A model generated the notes under the pieces. It saw only the letters and a list, made by a program, of their open reading frames with translations. It did not search any database and was not told the origin of the DNA. The position numbers and the translations under genes are program-made. A DNA stretch of 64,000 nucleotides from DATJMJ01 sp035508795 (GTDB lineage: Bacteria > Actinomycetota > Acidimicrobiia > Acidimicrobiales > Palsa-688), in the NCBI GenBank assembly GCA_035508795.1, contig DATJMJ010000068.1, forward strand, positions 3,126 through 67,125, given 5' to 3'. Below are positions 8,625-17,679 of the stretch, piece after piece. Each line of letters starts with the position of its first letter. Within the stretch, counting starts at the first letter, position 1.

Positions 8625-11600
8625 CGTTCTCGCCGTCCATCATGGGCGCCCAGTCGATGTCGACGACCTCGGCCCCGGGAGGGCCCAGCTCCAGCTGGGC
8701 ACGTGCCAGCCGCGTGAGGGGCCCTGAGCGACGGCGCACGCGCGCCGCGGCGAGACCGCCCGCCCAGACCACGAGCATCACGATGTCTGCGACGTGCTGG
8801 CCACCGCTGCCCTGCCGGACGACGGTGACCGCGCCGGTGCCTGCCGGCAGGTCCCAGGCGGTCGCCACCCCGGCGAACGGCCTCCCGACCAGCACGGTCC
8901 CCCCCGCAGCTCGGGCGCGCCACGAACCGGGCTCGACCGAGCCGAGCAGGGCCCTCCCCGTCAGCGTCGTCCCGGCAGCTCCCGGCAATACGACCTTGCT
9001 TTGGCCCGGCGGTAGAGCCTCGGCCGGCTGGAGCGGGGCTTGCTGGAGCAACAAAGCTTCGGACCAGGGGTTGAGTGCTCCACCCGTCAAGGTGGCCACC
9101 GAGCGCGCGCTCGCTTGGGGCAGCACCGAGAAGACGGGGAGCCATGCCGTGTTCTCGAAGACCTGGTAAGCGGGGTCGAGCCCCACGGGGACGAGGTCAA
9201 TCTGTCCCCCGAGTGCGGCGATGGTCGCCTGCACCGCGCCCTGGGCCGCCCCGCCCATCGTGGGGACGACGACGAAGCGGACGGCGAGGGGGGCCAGCAG
9301 ATGGCCGAGCTCGGTCGTTTGGCCAGTCTCCGCCCAAGCCAGGTCGCGGCCCACCGCCTCGGACCGGGCTGATGTCGCCGAAGCCAGGAGCTGGTCCGGG
9401 GACGGCAGCCCGTCTCCGGAAGTGGCGAAGGTGAGCGGGCCGTCGGTCCCTTGCGGCGCCAGCGGGAGCGTCTGGGTTACCCCGACCCACAGCACCCGGT
9501 AATCGCCTGCCTGGGACGGCGCAGGGAAGGCGAGCGCACCCTCGGCCCCCGAGGAGGGAAGGTCCCACTGGCCTCCCGCCACCCAGCTCGCAACCGGCAA
9601 CACCGCGGCTAGTGCTGCGACGGCGCCGACAGGCGGGGCGAACTGCCGCCAGCCAAACCGGTAACCGGCCAGGTCCACCTCGACCGAGGTCGCCCCCATG
9701 GCGACGGCCAGCACGAGGGCGGCGCCCGCCGGCGCCAGGAGGACCTCCAGGTCCGGTGCAGTGAACCAACCGCGCGAGGCGCACCAGGCCAGTGACATGC
9801 ACACGAGGGCGACTGCCCAGTAACGGGCGCCCGTTGCGAGCCGCCACGAACGCCCGAGCACGATCGGCGTCGCCGCCGCGACGATGAGCGCCCACCCGAG
9901 GACGTTCCCCCCGAAAGGGCCGCTCTCGAGCCGGAGAGCGTCTCCGACGGAAAGGTGGGCCGAGGTGGCAGCCGGCGTCCCCATGAAGTCCGACCACGAC
10001 CGCAGCGAGTCGAACGACCACGGGAGCAGGGCCACGAAGGCGAGCGCCGCCACCGCGAACGACGCCAGGACGAAGCGCGCCCAGCCGTCTCCGTTGCCCG
10101 AGGCCCATGAGCCGGCTGCCAGCGTGAGGCCGATCAGCGGGACTACGAGGAGGAGGGAAGGGGCGATCGACGCGGGCACGGCCAGGGCGAGGCCGACAGC
10201 GAGCAAGCGCGGCCATGCCTGGTCCCACGAGAGGTAAGGGTAAGGGGGCTGGCCCGCCAGGCTGCAGAGCCCGCTCAGGAGCCACGGGGCGGCGGCGTAG
10301 GCTACCAAGCCCGGCCAGTGGCCCTCAGCCAGGGCGTTGTAGGGGACTGGCAGTGCCGCGTACAGCAGGGTCGCCGCCAACCTCCCCCGCCCCGACCCCG
10401 AACGCCTTGCCGCCACGAAGACGCCCATGGGCCCGATGACGAGCGGGCCCAATACCAGGACATGGATGGCGAGGCTGGCCGAGCCGCCGAGAACCGTCCC
10501 GGTGACGCTCAGCAAAAAAAGGCTCGGCGGGCTGAGCGGCACCGAACCGGTGCCCCCGAAGCCGGCCCCCGACCACCACTGCCGCCACCAGTCCCCGACC
10601 CCCGCGGCACCGGAGGGCAGCTGGCCGACTACCGGCAGGCTTGGCCCGAGCACGTGGCGCGACCCGATGAGAGCCAGCACGACGACCGCGGTTGCGGTCG
10701 CGGTTGCCCAACGCCAGCTCAGCCTCGCCTTCGATGCCGCCCAGGCGAGCTCGTGCCCTTTTTCGAGGCGTGCCCTGATGGCTGCCCGGACACGGGCACT
10801 GCCCCGGGTCTGGCTTTTCCAGATAACGAGGTCTCGCACCCTGCGCATCGCCCGTACCCGAACGCGGGCGTCCCAGAGCTCGTCGGGCCGGCGGAACGAG
10901 CCCGCCAACGCCACCCACGGCGCCAGCACTTCTCGCCCGGGCCTATGGTGGGCGAGCGCCCATAGCGACTCCGCCAGTACGAAAAGCAAGGCGAGCGGCG
11001 CCACCACGGCCAACCACGGCCAGCTGTAGCAGGTCCAAAGGGTCCTCAGGCGGTTCTCTTCGGCCAGGGAGGGCGGCGGGCCGGCCCGCAGCGAGTTGTG
11101 GGTTGCCTCGAGGTGGCGCACAACGGCCTGCGGCGCGACCACCACGCGCGCCCCCGCAACTTGCGCCCTCCAGCTGAGGTCGAGATCCTCCCCCGGCCCG
11201 GCCGGGCCCTCGTCGAAACCGCCGAGCGCCGTCCATAGGTCGGTGCGCACGAGGACCGCGCCGCTCGGCGCCACGAAGACCTCGCGCACCGCGTCGTGCT
11301 GGCCCTGGTCCAGCTCCCCCGGCTCGACAAGGGGGTGGACCACCCCCAGGTGGTCGGCGCCCATGCCGACCGAGAGCAGCCGGTCGGGGGATCCCCAAAG
11401 CACCCACTTCGGGCAGGTCAAGCCGGCGTTGCTGCGGTATGCCTCCTCCAGCATCGCCCGGACGGCTCCGGGCTCGAGCGCCACGTCGTCGTGGCAGACG
11501 AGGACGTGAGCAGCAGCTGTAACCAGGCTGACACCCCGGTTGGCCGCCTCGCGAAAGGTCGTACCCTCGTCGACGGGCACGACGCGCGCGGCCGGGAGCG

Positions 11601-11772
11601 CTTGGTTTACCCGCTCCTCGACCGTCGCGTCCTCGCCCACCGACACGACCACCACCGAGAGGTTGGGGTAATCCTGTCCCGCTACCGAGCTCAGGACCTC
11701 GCCGAACCAGGGCCCCGGGTGCCAAGCCACGAGCACCGCGACCACTGCCGGCGCAGCCGGCTCACCAACCAT
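8617..11772 (-). CDS. Large membrane-bound family 2 glycosyltransferase
   Basis: 1051 residues if started at the ATG at 11772 (MVGEPAAPAVV). I prefer this over an in-frame start 141 bases upstream because that extension is non-conserved in character and would cross the divergent gene's leader. Residues ~10-250 are a GT-A fold: VVAVLVAW strand, VCHDDVALEPG (DDx donor site), GFDEGPAGPGEDLDL with the ED catalytic-type motif. After a helix near 270-290 come many membrane segments (about 390-830) and an extracytoplasmic C-terminal domain ending in a last helix. The architecture resembles actinobacterial envelope glycosyltransferases paired with DUF5719. Substrate unknown. Divergent from 11827. Confidence 0.85.
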   Translation of the reverse strand: MVGEPAAPAVVAVLVAWHPGPWFGEVLSSVAGQDYPNLSVVVVSVGEDATVEERVNQALPAARVVPVDEGTTFREAANRGVSLVTAAAHVLVCHDDVALEPGAVRAMLEEAYRSNAGLTCPKWVLWGSPDRLLSVGMGADHLGVVHPLVEPGELDQGQHDAVREVFVAPSGAVLVRTDLWTALGGFDEGPAGPGEDLDLSWRAQVAGARVVVAPQAVVRHLEATHNSLRAGPPPSLAEENRLRTLWTCYSWPWLAVVAPLALLFVLAESLWALAHHRPGREVLAPWVALAGSFRRPDELWDARVRVRAMRRVRDLVIWKSQTRGSARVRAAIRARLEKGHELAWAASKARLSWRWATATATAVVVLALIGSRHVLGPSLPVVGQLPSGAAGVGDWWRQWWSGAGFGGTGSVPLSPPSLFLLSVTGTVLGGSASLAIHVLVLGPLVIGPMGVFVAARRSGSGRGRLAATLLYAALPVPYNALAEGHWPGLVAYAAAPWLLSGLCSLAGQPPYPYLSWDQAWPRLLAVGLALAVPASIAPSLLLVVPLIGLTLAAGSWASGNGDGWARFVLASFAVAALAFVALLPWSFDSLRSWSDFMGTPAATSAHLSVGDALRLESGPFGGNVLGWALIVAAATPIVLGRSWRLATGARYWAVALVCMSLAWCASRGWFTAPDLEVLLAPAGAALVLAVAMGATSVEVDLAGYRFGWRQFAPPVGAVAALAAVLPVASWVAGGQWDLPSSGAEGALAFPAPSQAGDYRVLWVGVTQTLPLAPQGTDGPLTFATSGDGLPSPDQLLASATSARSEAVGRDLAWAETGQTTELGHLLAPLAVRFVVVPTMGGAAQGAVQATIAALGGQIDLVPVGLDPAYQVFENTAWLPVFSVLPQASARSVATLTGGALNPWSEALLLQQAPLQPAEALPPGQSKVVLPGAAGTTLTGRALLGSVEPGSWRARAAGGTVLVGRPFAGVATAWDLPAGTGAVTVVRQGSGGQHVADIVMLVVWAGGLAAARVRRRSGPLTRLARAQLELGPPGAEVVDIDWAPMMDGENVG

Positions 11773-11826
11773 CTGGGGACCCGAGCGTAGCAGGGCAAAA
11801 CTGCGGGCCCCGAGTAGGCTGCGACC

Positions 11827-12342
11827 ATGGCCGAAATCAGTCTGACCCGGCTGGCGAGGATGCTGGAGGAGCCGGCCTATGTCGCCGTCGGTTTCGGCGT
11901 GCTCGGCTTCCAAAGAGCTCAGGTCGCCCGGAGGGACTTGCAGCGCCGCGTCTCGCTCGGCCGGTCAGGGACGTCCCAGGCCGGGCCGGCCCCGTCCCCC
12001 CACGAGAGCCGGGCGCCGGAGCAGCCGGCACAGTTGCCCCAAATGGCCCAGCGCCTCGGGGAGGTAGCCCAGGTCGCTTCGGTAGTGCTCAGGCCCCTTG
12101 TCGTCCAGGCGGCTGACCGTGCTTCCCAACGGTTGGCCCCTTTGGTCAACGATGCGGCGTCACGCTTCGGCGAGCGCGCCGGCGAAGCCGTTCAGCACCT
12201 TCCCCCCGAGGCGCACGAGTTCCTCGAGGCCGCCGGCGACCTTGCAAAGGACATCCCGGGCGAGGCGCGCCAGCTGGCCAAAGAAGTGGTTTCCCTGGGC
12301 ACCTCGGCGTTCAACGCCTGGGTCTCAGGTGCTCGCCGCTGA
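11827..12342 (+). CDS. Conserved-looking hypothetical, amphipathic helix-rich
   Basis: 171 residues, ATG at 11827. Begins MAEISLTRLARMLEEPAY, followed by VAVGFGVLGFQ and a long run of amphipathic helices rich in Ala, Gln, Val and Glu. No signal peptide, catalytic motif or Cys pair. The composition resembles apolipoprotein- or phasin-like surface-binding helices, but this is only appearance. It is divergent from the large GT2 (54 bases between starts) and its last 18 bases overlap the 3' end of the reductase on the other strand. Coding is supported by clean codon bias across the frame. Function unknown. Confidence 0.65.
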   Translation: MAEISLTRLARMLEEPAYVAVGFGVLGFQRAQVARRDLQRRVSLGRSGTSQAGPAPSPHESRAPEQPAQLPQMAQRLGEVAQVASVVLRPLVVQAADRASQRLAPLVNDAASRFGERAGEAVQHLPPEAHEFLEAAGDLAKDIPGEARQLAKEVVSLGTSAFNAWVSGARR

Positions 12343-13221
12343 AATACTTTCCAGCACGTCGCCCAGCGTCTCGGCGAGGGGGATCTCGGGGCGCCACCCG
12401 GTGAGGGCCCTGAGCCGGCGAGCGTCGCCCAGGTGCTTCGGGACGTCGACAGCCCTGGTGCGGGCCGGGTCCGCCCAGACAGGCACGTCTGCTCCGGCTA
12501 TCTCCATCAGGCCCGCAAGGAGGTCGGCGATCACAACCTCCTCCCCCCTGCAAACGTTGTAGGCAGCCCCGGGCTGGCCGTGGGCCACGATGAGCCGGTA
12601 AGCGCGCACCACGTCGCGGACGTCGACAATGTCCCGGCTGACGTCGAGGTTGCCGGTGGCAACCCGGTCGAGCTCGCCGCGCGCCGCCCTGACAACCTGT
12701 ACGGCCAGGTCGGGCACTACGAAGCCGGGCGCCTGGCCAGGGCCGATGTGGTTGAACGGGCGCGCCCGGACGACTTCGACCCCGCTACCGAGCCAGGCCT
12801 GGAGGCCGACCATCTCCGCCGCCGCCTTGCTCGCCGCGTAGGGGGTCACCGGCGCGAGCGGTTCGTCCTCGTTGATCGGCATCCTTTCGGGTGGGACCTT
12901 GCCGTAGACCTCCGACGAGCTCACCAGGAGCACACGGGCCGCGACCCCCGACCGGGAGACTGCGGAGCACACGTTGAGCGTGCCCAGGGCGTTCACCGAG
13001 AAAGTCCCCGGAGCGTCCTCCCAGGAGCGCTTGACGTTGGCTTGCGCCGCCAGGTGGTAGACGGCCTCGGGCGCAGCGGCCTCGATGGCGGCGAAGATAG
13101 CCGCCTCGTCCCTTATGTCCAGCGACTCGGGCAGCTCGACGACTTCGTCGCCCTCGTCACGTAGGTGTTTTACGAGCCAATGGCCGACAAAGCCGCTGCT
13201 TCCGGTAACCAGGGCGCGCAC
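12325..13221 (-). CDS. rmd: NAD(P)-dependent sugar epimerase/reductase, GDP-6-deoxy-mannose reductase-like
   Basis: 298 residues, GTG start. Extended short-chain dehydrogenase: Rossmann TGSSGFVG at 6-13, HLAAQANVKRS, SSSEVYG with the catalytic Ser, and YAASKAAAE as the YxxxK pair. The RPFNHIGPGQAPGFVVPD stretch is typical of GDP-4-dehydro-6-deoxy-D-mannose reductase (Rmd), which makes GDP-D-rhamnose. Rmd is therefore the best guess, but UDP- or dTDP-sugar substrates cannot be excluded, and no GDP-mannose 4,6-dehydratase is present in the window. It sits just after a GT4 on the same strand (79-base gap), consistent with deoxysugar glycan synthesis. The 3' end overlaps the opposing gene by 18 bases. 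Confidence 0.8.
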   Translation of the reverse strand: MRALVTGSSGFVGHWLVKHLRDEGDEVVELPESLDIRDEAAIFAAIEAAAPEAVYHLAAQANVKRSWEDAPGTFSVNALGTLNVCSAVSRSGVAARVLLVSSSEVYGKVPPERMPINEDEPLAPVTPYAASKAAAEMVGLQAWLGSGVEVVRARPFNHIGPGQAPGFVVPDLAVQVVRAARGELDRVATGNLDVSRDIVDVRDVVRAYRLIVAHGQPGAAYNVCRGEEVVIADLLAGLMEIAGADVPVWADPARTRAVDVPKHLGDARRLRALTGWRPEIPLAETLGDVLESISAAST

Positions 13222-13300
13222 CGACAGCCTGTTGAAGGACTACTTATGCGGGAGAAGCGGCGGCCGTTCGCACATCGGGGTCGAGGGTACCACCGGCACC

Positions 13301-14452
13301 TCAGGTTGAATGCGAGCGGGCGGGCGCGGCTGCCGCGGCTTCGTCGAAGAGACGGCCCATCTCGCCTGGGTCCCCTACGTACACCCCGGCACGCTGCCTG
13401 CGCCGCTCGGTGCTGGAGGCCTCGGGGAGCAAATCCACGACGGCCTTGGCCAGAGCGGCCGGGTTGCCCGGCGAAAAAAGGGCACCCTTTCTGGGCGGCG
13501 CCGCCGCCAACATCTCGGGAGAGCCCCCGTGGTTGCTGGCAGCGACCGGGGCGCCCGAAGCGAGCGCCTCGACCGCAGAGGACGCAAACGGCTCCGGTTC
13601 GGTGGAAGGGAGCACGAAAACATCGACGTCGGCCATGAAATCGGCCATGTCCTCCCGTTGGCCGAGCCAGTGGACGCCCTCGGTCCGAGCCGCTAGAGCC
13701 GCAAGTTCGCTGGCATATCGCTCCTTGCCCGGCACGGCGCCGCCCGCCACGACCAGCTCCACGCCGGGACGCCGGCGCCGGACCTCTGGGAAGGCTTCCA
13801 ACAACAGGTCGAAACCTTTCCAGGTATCGAGCCTCCCGGCGGCACCGATGAGGACGACGTCGTCGCCTATCCCAGCGCTCTCGCGCAACCGGCCCGCCCG
13901 GGTCGGGGAAAAACCGTCGCCTGGTGCGATCGCATCGTGGACGACAATCATGTTGTCGCCGTGGAACTGCGCCGCCACCGCTCCTGAGACGGCGACGACG
14001 CGCCAAGCAAAATGTCTTGCGAGGAAACGCTCGACAGAAAGAGCAAGCCGGGATTGGACAACTATCTCGCGGGCATGCCATACGTGTGGCACCCGCAACA
14101 GGCTCGCCACCGCCCAGCCGTACCAGCTGTGCGCCGAGTTGCTGTGCACCACGTCCGGCCGGGCCCTGCGGGCGAGCAACCACAACCTGGCGACGGACAC
14201 CGGCCACAGCGCCGCGTAACCCAACCAGTAGCTCCTCCCGCCGCTCCTCGTCAGCCGGCGCATGGGGACCTCGTGGAGGACCGCCCCGGCGTCGGCGAAC
14301 TCGCCAGCCAGCGGCGAGGGGCCCGGGAATACTACGTGTGGCTCCCATCCGTCAGCCGATAGCCTCCGGCACATTCGCAAAAGGGCGTGGTCCGAACCTC
14401 CGCGCTCCGCGACCGGCTGGATAGACAGGACCCGTTTGGTGCGTGTTGCCAT
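13301..14452 (-). CDS. Family 4 glycosyltransferase
   Basis: 383 residues. GT-B fold: N-terminal acceptor domain with GGSDHALLRM (a GG loop) and HSNSAHSWYGW; C-terminal donor domain with GAAGRLDTWKGFDLLLEAF and the E-x7-E motif in EPEPFASSAVEALASG. It transfers a nucleotide-activated sugar, probably to a lipid-linked or surface glycan; specificity is not readable. The ATG at 14452 lies inside the beginning of the divergent glycosyltransferase (its GTG is at 14439), so either the two starts overlap by 14 bases or this gene begins slightly downstream. Followed by the Rmd-like reductase on the same strand. Confidence 0.88.
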   Translation of the reverse strand: MATRTKRVLSIQPVAERGGSDHALLRMCRRLSADGWEPHVVFPGPSPLAGEFADAGAVLHEVPMRRLTRSGGRSYWLGYAALWPVSVARLWLLARRARPDVVHSNSAHSWYGWAVASLLRVPHVWHAREIVVQSRLALSVERFLARHFAWRVVAVSGAVAAQFHGDNMIVVHDAIAPGDGFSPTRAGRLRESAGIGDDVVLIGAAGRLDTWKGFDLLLEAFPEVRRRRPGVELVVAGGAVPGKERYASELAALAARTEGVHWLGQREDMADFMADVDVFVLPSTEPEPFASSAVEALASGAPVAASNHGGSPEMLAAAPPRKGALFSPGNPAALAKAVVDLLPEASSTERRRQRAGVYVGDPGEMGRLFDEAAAAAPARSHST

Positions 14453-15614
14453 AAATGTCGAGCAGCTCTTTTACCGTGCGCCAGGCGGCACCGGCCGTTA
14501 CACGGCACGTCTGGCGGCGTGCATCGCGGCGCAGTTTAGCGGCGACGTCGTGCTGCCTTTTTGCGCCTGGCACAGCAGGCGGCAAATTGGAGAGGTCCTC
14601 GCCAGGGCCGGGCTCGGCGAGCCGAGGCTCGACCGGCCGGTCAGGTTCCCCTTGCCCCGTCCATTTCTCTTCGACTCGTGGCACCTAGGCGGCTCCCTCG
14701 CCGGCCGTCTCTTGGGCCCCGAGGCGATGTCGGCAAGGCTGCGCGGGGCGGACATCGTGCACATGCCCTTCCCGGTCGTCCCTCAAATGGCCAAACCGCT
14801 GGTGGTGACGGTCCACGACGCCGGCTTTGCCCTCTACCCCGAGGCCTACCCGCCGCGCGGCCTCAGGTTTCATCGCCGTGGCCTGGAAATGGCGGCGGCA
14901 CGTGCCGGTCTCGTGATAACCGACACCCGTGCGGCCGCAGACGAGATATTGGCTCATTCGGCAATCCGTCCCGACCAAATGCGGGTCGTCCACCTCGGTG
15001 TCGACCACATCGGAGCCGACCCTCGAAGAACAGATGAGGTGCTCCACCGCTACGGCCTCTCGGGCGGGCCCTACGTCTTGTGGGTCGGCAGTCTCGAGCC
15101 GCGCAAAAACGTGGGAGTGTTGGTTAAAGCCTTCGTGAAACTGGCCAAAGCCAACAAGGTCAGCGCAAGGTTGGCGATGGTCGGCCCTTTGGGTTGGCTC
15201 CACGAAGGTCTCGTTGCGGAGGCCGACAAAGCGTTGCTCGGCGAGCGGCTCCTCGTCCTTGGCGAAGTCAGCGACGAAGAGCTGCGCTGCCTTTATGCCG
15301 GTGCATCGTCGCTCGCCGTGCCAAGCCTGCACGAAGGCTTCGGGTTCCCGGTCCTCGAAGCCATGGCGCAAGGCACTCCTGTGGTCTGCTCTGATATCGC
15401 TGCCCTGGCCGAGGTCTCGGGAGGCGCCGCCATCCTCGTGCCCCCGCCCGACGTAGACCGCTGGGCGACCTCGCTCGAGGAGGTCTTGTCCGACCCGGCG
15501 TTGCGCGCTCGGCTGGCAGAGGCTGGCCGCGAGCGGGCAGAGCAGTTCAGTTGGGAGAAAATGGCAACGGGGACTCATGCCGTTTACGAGGAGCTCTTAG
15601 GGATGTCAACTTGA
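14439..15614 (+). CDS. Family 4 glycosyltransferase (mannosyltransferase-like)
   Basis: 391 residues from GTG 14439. I chose it because MRVAINVEQLFYRAPGG is the usual opening of this group, with the first strand followed by a GGTGRY loop; the longer in-frame extension runs antisense through the neighbouring gene. Further motifs: VTVHDAGFALYPEAYP, VLWVGSLEPRKNVGVLVKAF in the donor domain, HEGFGFPVLEAMAQGTPV containing E-x7-E. Related enzymes are often annotated as alpha-mannosyltransferases, but donor identity is inferred only. The stop overlaps the next start (TTGA), so it is translationally coupled to the dimethylformamidase-like gene. Confidence 0.88.
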   Translation: MRVAINVEQLFYRAPGGTGRYTARLAACIAAQFSGDVVLPFCAWHSRRQIGEVLARAGLGEPRLDRPVRFPLPRPFLFDSWHLGGSLAGRLLGPEAMSARLRGADIVHMPFPVVPQMAKPLVVTVHDAGFALYPEAYPPRGLRFHRRGLEMAAARAGLVITDTRAAADEILAHSAIRPDQMRVVHLGVDHIGADPRRTDEVLHRYGLSGGPYVLWVGSLEPRKNVGVLVKAFVKLAKANKVSARLAMVGPLGWLHEGLVAEADKALLGERLLVLGEVSDEELRCLYAGASSLAVPSLHEGFGFPVLEAMAQGTPVVCSDIAALAEVSGGAAILVPPPDVDRWATSLEEVLSDPALRARLAEAGRERAEQFSWEKMATGTHAVYEELLGMST

Positions 15615-17458
15615 GCGAGCCGACCTGGCCGGGCGGCTACGGGGGCTACGGCGGCCGCAGCCTGGGCGGCAGCCATCGCCCTCACAGCGGCCACAGCCGC
15701 CGCCGAGCGCACGCCCGCGCCCGGGCGTTGGTTGTCATTGCCTGCGCTGTCGCCGCCGCGGCCATTGCCGCCGCCGTCGTTTCCATAACGCTCGCGCTGA
15801 GCACTGGCGGCACGGGGACGCCAAAGCAAGCTTCGGGGCGGCTCCCGGCTCCCTCGACGCCTTCGGGGTCGCCCCGGCCACCGGCAACGCCCGCAGTCAA
15901 GACGGCTGCTCGTTCGTCGAAGGGCACGGTCCCGGCCGACGGCAAGGCAACCTCCAGCCAACCAGCCACTTTTTTGGGCCCGTACGGCGTCGAGTCCTCG
16001 GCGATAGTCTCCGAGAACAAGCGGCCCGGTACGACGGCGTGGAGGATCGCAGGCAGCTGGCACGGCTACATAGAGGGTTTCGCCAACACGACCTATGCGG
16101 CGCCAGGCGGCAAGGTCGGGCTCTACATATCGACCGATGCACGCTCCTACAGCGTCGCCGCCTACCGGATGGGTTGGTACCAGGGCAAGGGGGGCGTCGA
16201 AGTTTGGAGCTCAGGCCCCCTGCCCGGACGCGCCCAGCCGGCCTGCCCGGTGACCCCTGTAACGAACATGGTCAGCTGCGACAACTGGGCCCGCAGCACG
16301 ACCGTCACGGTCACCAGCGCCTGGATGTCGGGGGACTACCTGTTCAAGTTGACCGGGAGCGGAGGGCAGCAGGGCTACATCATCCTCACCGTTTGGGCCC
16401 CCTCCAGCCGCTCGGCCTACCTCGTCATGACCCGGTCCTTGACAGAACAAGCTTGGAACCCTTACGGCGGTTACGACCTTTATCAGGGTGAGGGGCCGTG
16501 CCCGCCCGGCTCGAGCACCTACCCGCCGTGCAACCGGGCAAGGGTGGTCTCGTTCGACCGCCCGTACGACTGGGGCGACGGGGCCGCCGACTTTCTCGGC
16601 AACGAGTACCCCTTTGTGCGCTGGGCCGAGGAGCACGGGCTCGACGTGAGCTACGCCACCGACATCACCGTATCGGAGCACCCGGGGATCCTCCTCCAGC
16701 ACAAGGCATTGCTCTCGCTCGACCACGACGAGGTTTGGACCAATTCCGAACGCCTCGCAGCTCTCGGCGCTGCGTCCAAGGGTGTCAACGTCGTCTTTTT
16801 CGGCGCCGCCCCGGTCCTGCGGCACGCTCGCCTGCAGCGGTCGTCTCTCGGCGCGGACCGGGAGGAAGTCGACTACAGGGACTCGAGCGAGGACCCGCTC
16901 AATGGCACGGCCGACCCTGACGACGTGACAGGCAATACCTGGAGCTCACCTCCGACCGATTGGGACGAGGAGATCTTCGTCGGCGAGATGTACTCGGGGT
17001 ACCTGTTGCCTGGCGCCGCGTCTGCTGCGCTCGTGCCTTACGACGCCTCGTCATGGATCTTCGACGGCACGGGGCTCCACAACCGGTCATCGGTCCCCGG
17101 CGTGATCGCCTCGGACATCGACCACCTGGACACCTCTGGCCCAATGCCCGCGAACCTCCAGGTTTTGGCACATTCGCCAATCCCTCTAAGTACTGCCTAT
17201 ACCAACCAGGGGGAATGGGGCGGTTACACCTACTCCGACATGACCTACTACACCAACAGGGCAAGTGGCGGCGGCGTCTTCGACAGCGGCACCGTCAACT
17301 GGCTGACGGCGCTCGTGGCATGTTCCTCCAAAGCCTGCCCGGGCCCCGACATCAGCAGGATCACCGGCAATTTGCTGAGTGTTTTTGGCCGGGGCCCTGC
17401 CGGGCGGCTCCACCCCTCGGTCGCCAACTGGCAGTCGGTTACCCCGGGCGGTTCATGA
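15611..17458 (+). CDS. Secreted N,N-dimethylformamidase beta-subunit-like protein
   Basis: 615 residues from a TTG start that overlaps the previous stop by four bases. The N-terminus is Gly/His/Arg-rich, then a membrane helix around residues 35-60 (VVIACAVAAAAIAAAVV), then a Pro/Ser/Thr linker. The outer part has the family pattern: IEGFANTTYAAPGG, VAAYRMGWYQGKGG (beta-sandwich), PYDWG, FVRWAEEHGLDVSY and LSLDHDEVWT. These match the large subunit of N,N-dimethylformamidase and its many uncharacterised actinobacterial homologues. True DMFases are cytosolic/periplasmic amidohydrolases; this exported version at the end of a glycosyltransferase operon more likely acts on or binds a surface polymer (inference). 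Confidence 0.78.
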   Translation: MSEPTWPGGYGGYGGRSLGGSHRPHSGHSRRRAHARARALVVIACAVAAAAIAAAVVSITLALSTGGTGTPKQASGRLPAPSTPSGSPRPPATPAVKTAARSSKGTVPADGKATSSQPATFLGPYGVESSAIVSENKRPGTTAWRIAGSWHGYIEGFANTTYAAPGGKVGLYISTDARSYSVAAYRMGWYQGKGGVEVWSSGPLPGRAQPACPVTPVTNMVSCDNWARSTTVTVTSAWMSGDYLFKLTGSGGQQGYIILTVWAPSSRSAYLVMTRSLTEQAWNPYGGYDLYQGEGPCPPGSSTYPPCNRARVVSFDRPYDWGDGAADFLGNEYPFVRWAEEHGLDVSYATDITVSEHPGILLQHKALLSLDHDEVWTNSERLAALGAASKGVNVVFFGAAPVLRHARLQRSSLGADREEVDYRDSSEDPLNGTADPDDVTGNTWSSPPTDWDEEIFVGEMYSGYLLPGAASAALVPYDASSWIFDGTGLHNRSSVPGVIASDIDHLDTSGPMPANLQVLAHSPIPLSTAYTNQGEWGGYTYSDMTYYTNRASGGGVFDSGTVNWLTALVACSSKACPGPDISRITGNLLSVFGRGPAGRLHPSVANWQSVTPGGS

Positions 17459-17500
17459 GGCCCCGCTCGGGTCGCGGCGCGGTGCGTGGCCTGCCCTTCA

Positions 17501-17522
17501 AGAGGCGCCCGTTGACGCCTCT
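17501..17522 (+). terminator. Possible hairpin terminator after the DMFase-like gene
   Basis: A perfect 7-bp stem (AGAGGCG / CGCCTCT) with an 8-base loop begins 43 bases after the stop at 17458. No T-run follows, so it would be a stem-only terminator, a type common in high-GC actinobacteria. Moderate to low confidence. Confidence 0.35.
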
Positions 17523-17536
17523 GGTCGTGCGCCGCG

Positions 17537-17620
17537 CGCTTTGGTCGCGATTGGCCAAGCCGGTTGCGTTCGCGCTGGATTAATCCAACCCGAGCGCAAC
17601 CAAAGTGCTCAGGCGCGACC
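17537..17620. repeat. Intergenic inverted-repeat element related to one at 41193-41311
   Basis: The spacer holds a GCGCTTTGGTCGCG arm (17537-17550) that pairs imperfectly with GCGCAACCAAAGTGC (17595-17609), around a perfect 12-bp palindrome TGGATTAATCCA at 17576-17587. Next comes CAAAGTGCTCAGGCGCGAC (17601-17619), nearly the same unit as the tandem repeat at 41254-41311. A second GGATTAATC occurs near 17792. A cruciform-prone element shared by two spacers 24 kb apart suggests a dispersed intergenic repeat family. Confidence 0.6.
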
Positions 17621-17679
17621 AGAGCGAGCTGAAAGAGCGAGCTGAGCCGCTCCGCCGCACCCACCCTCCCATTGGTGCA

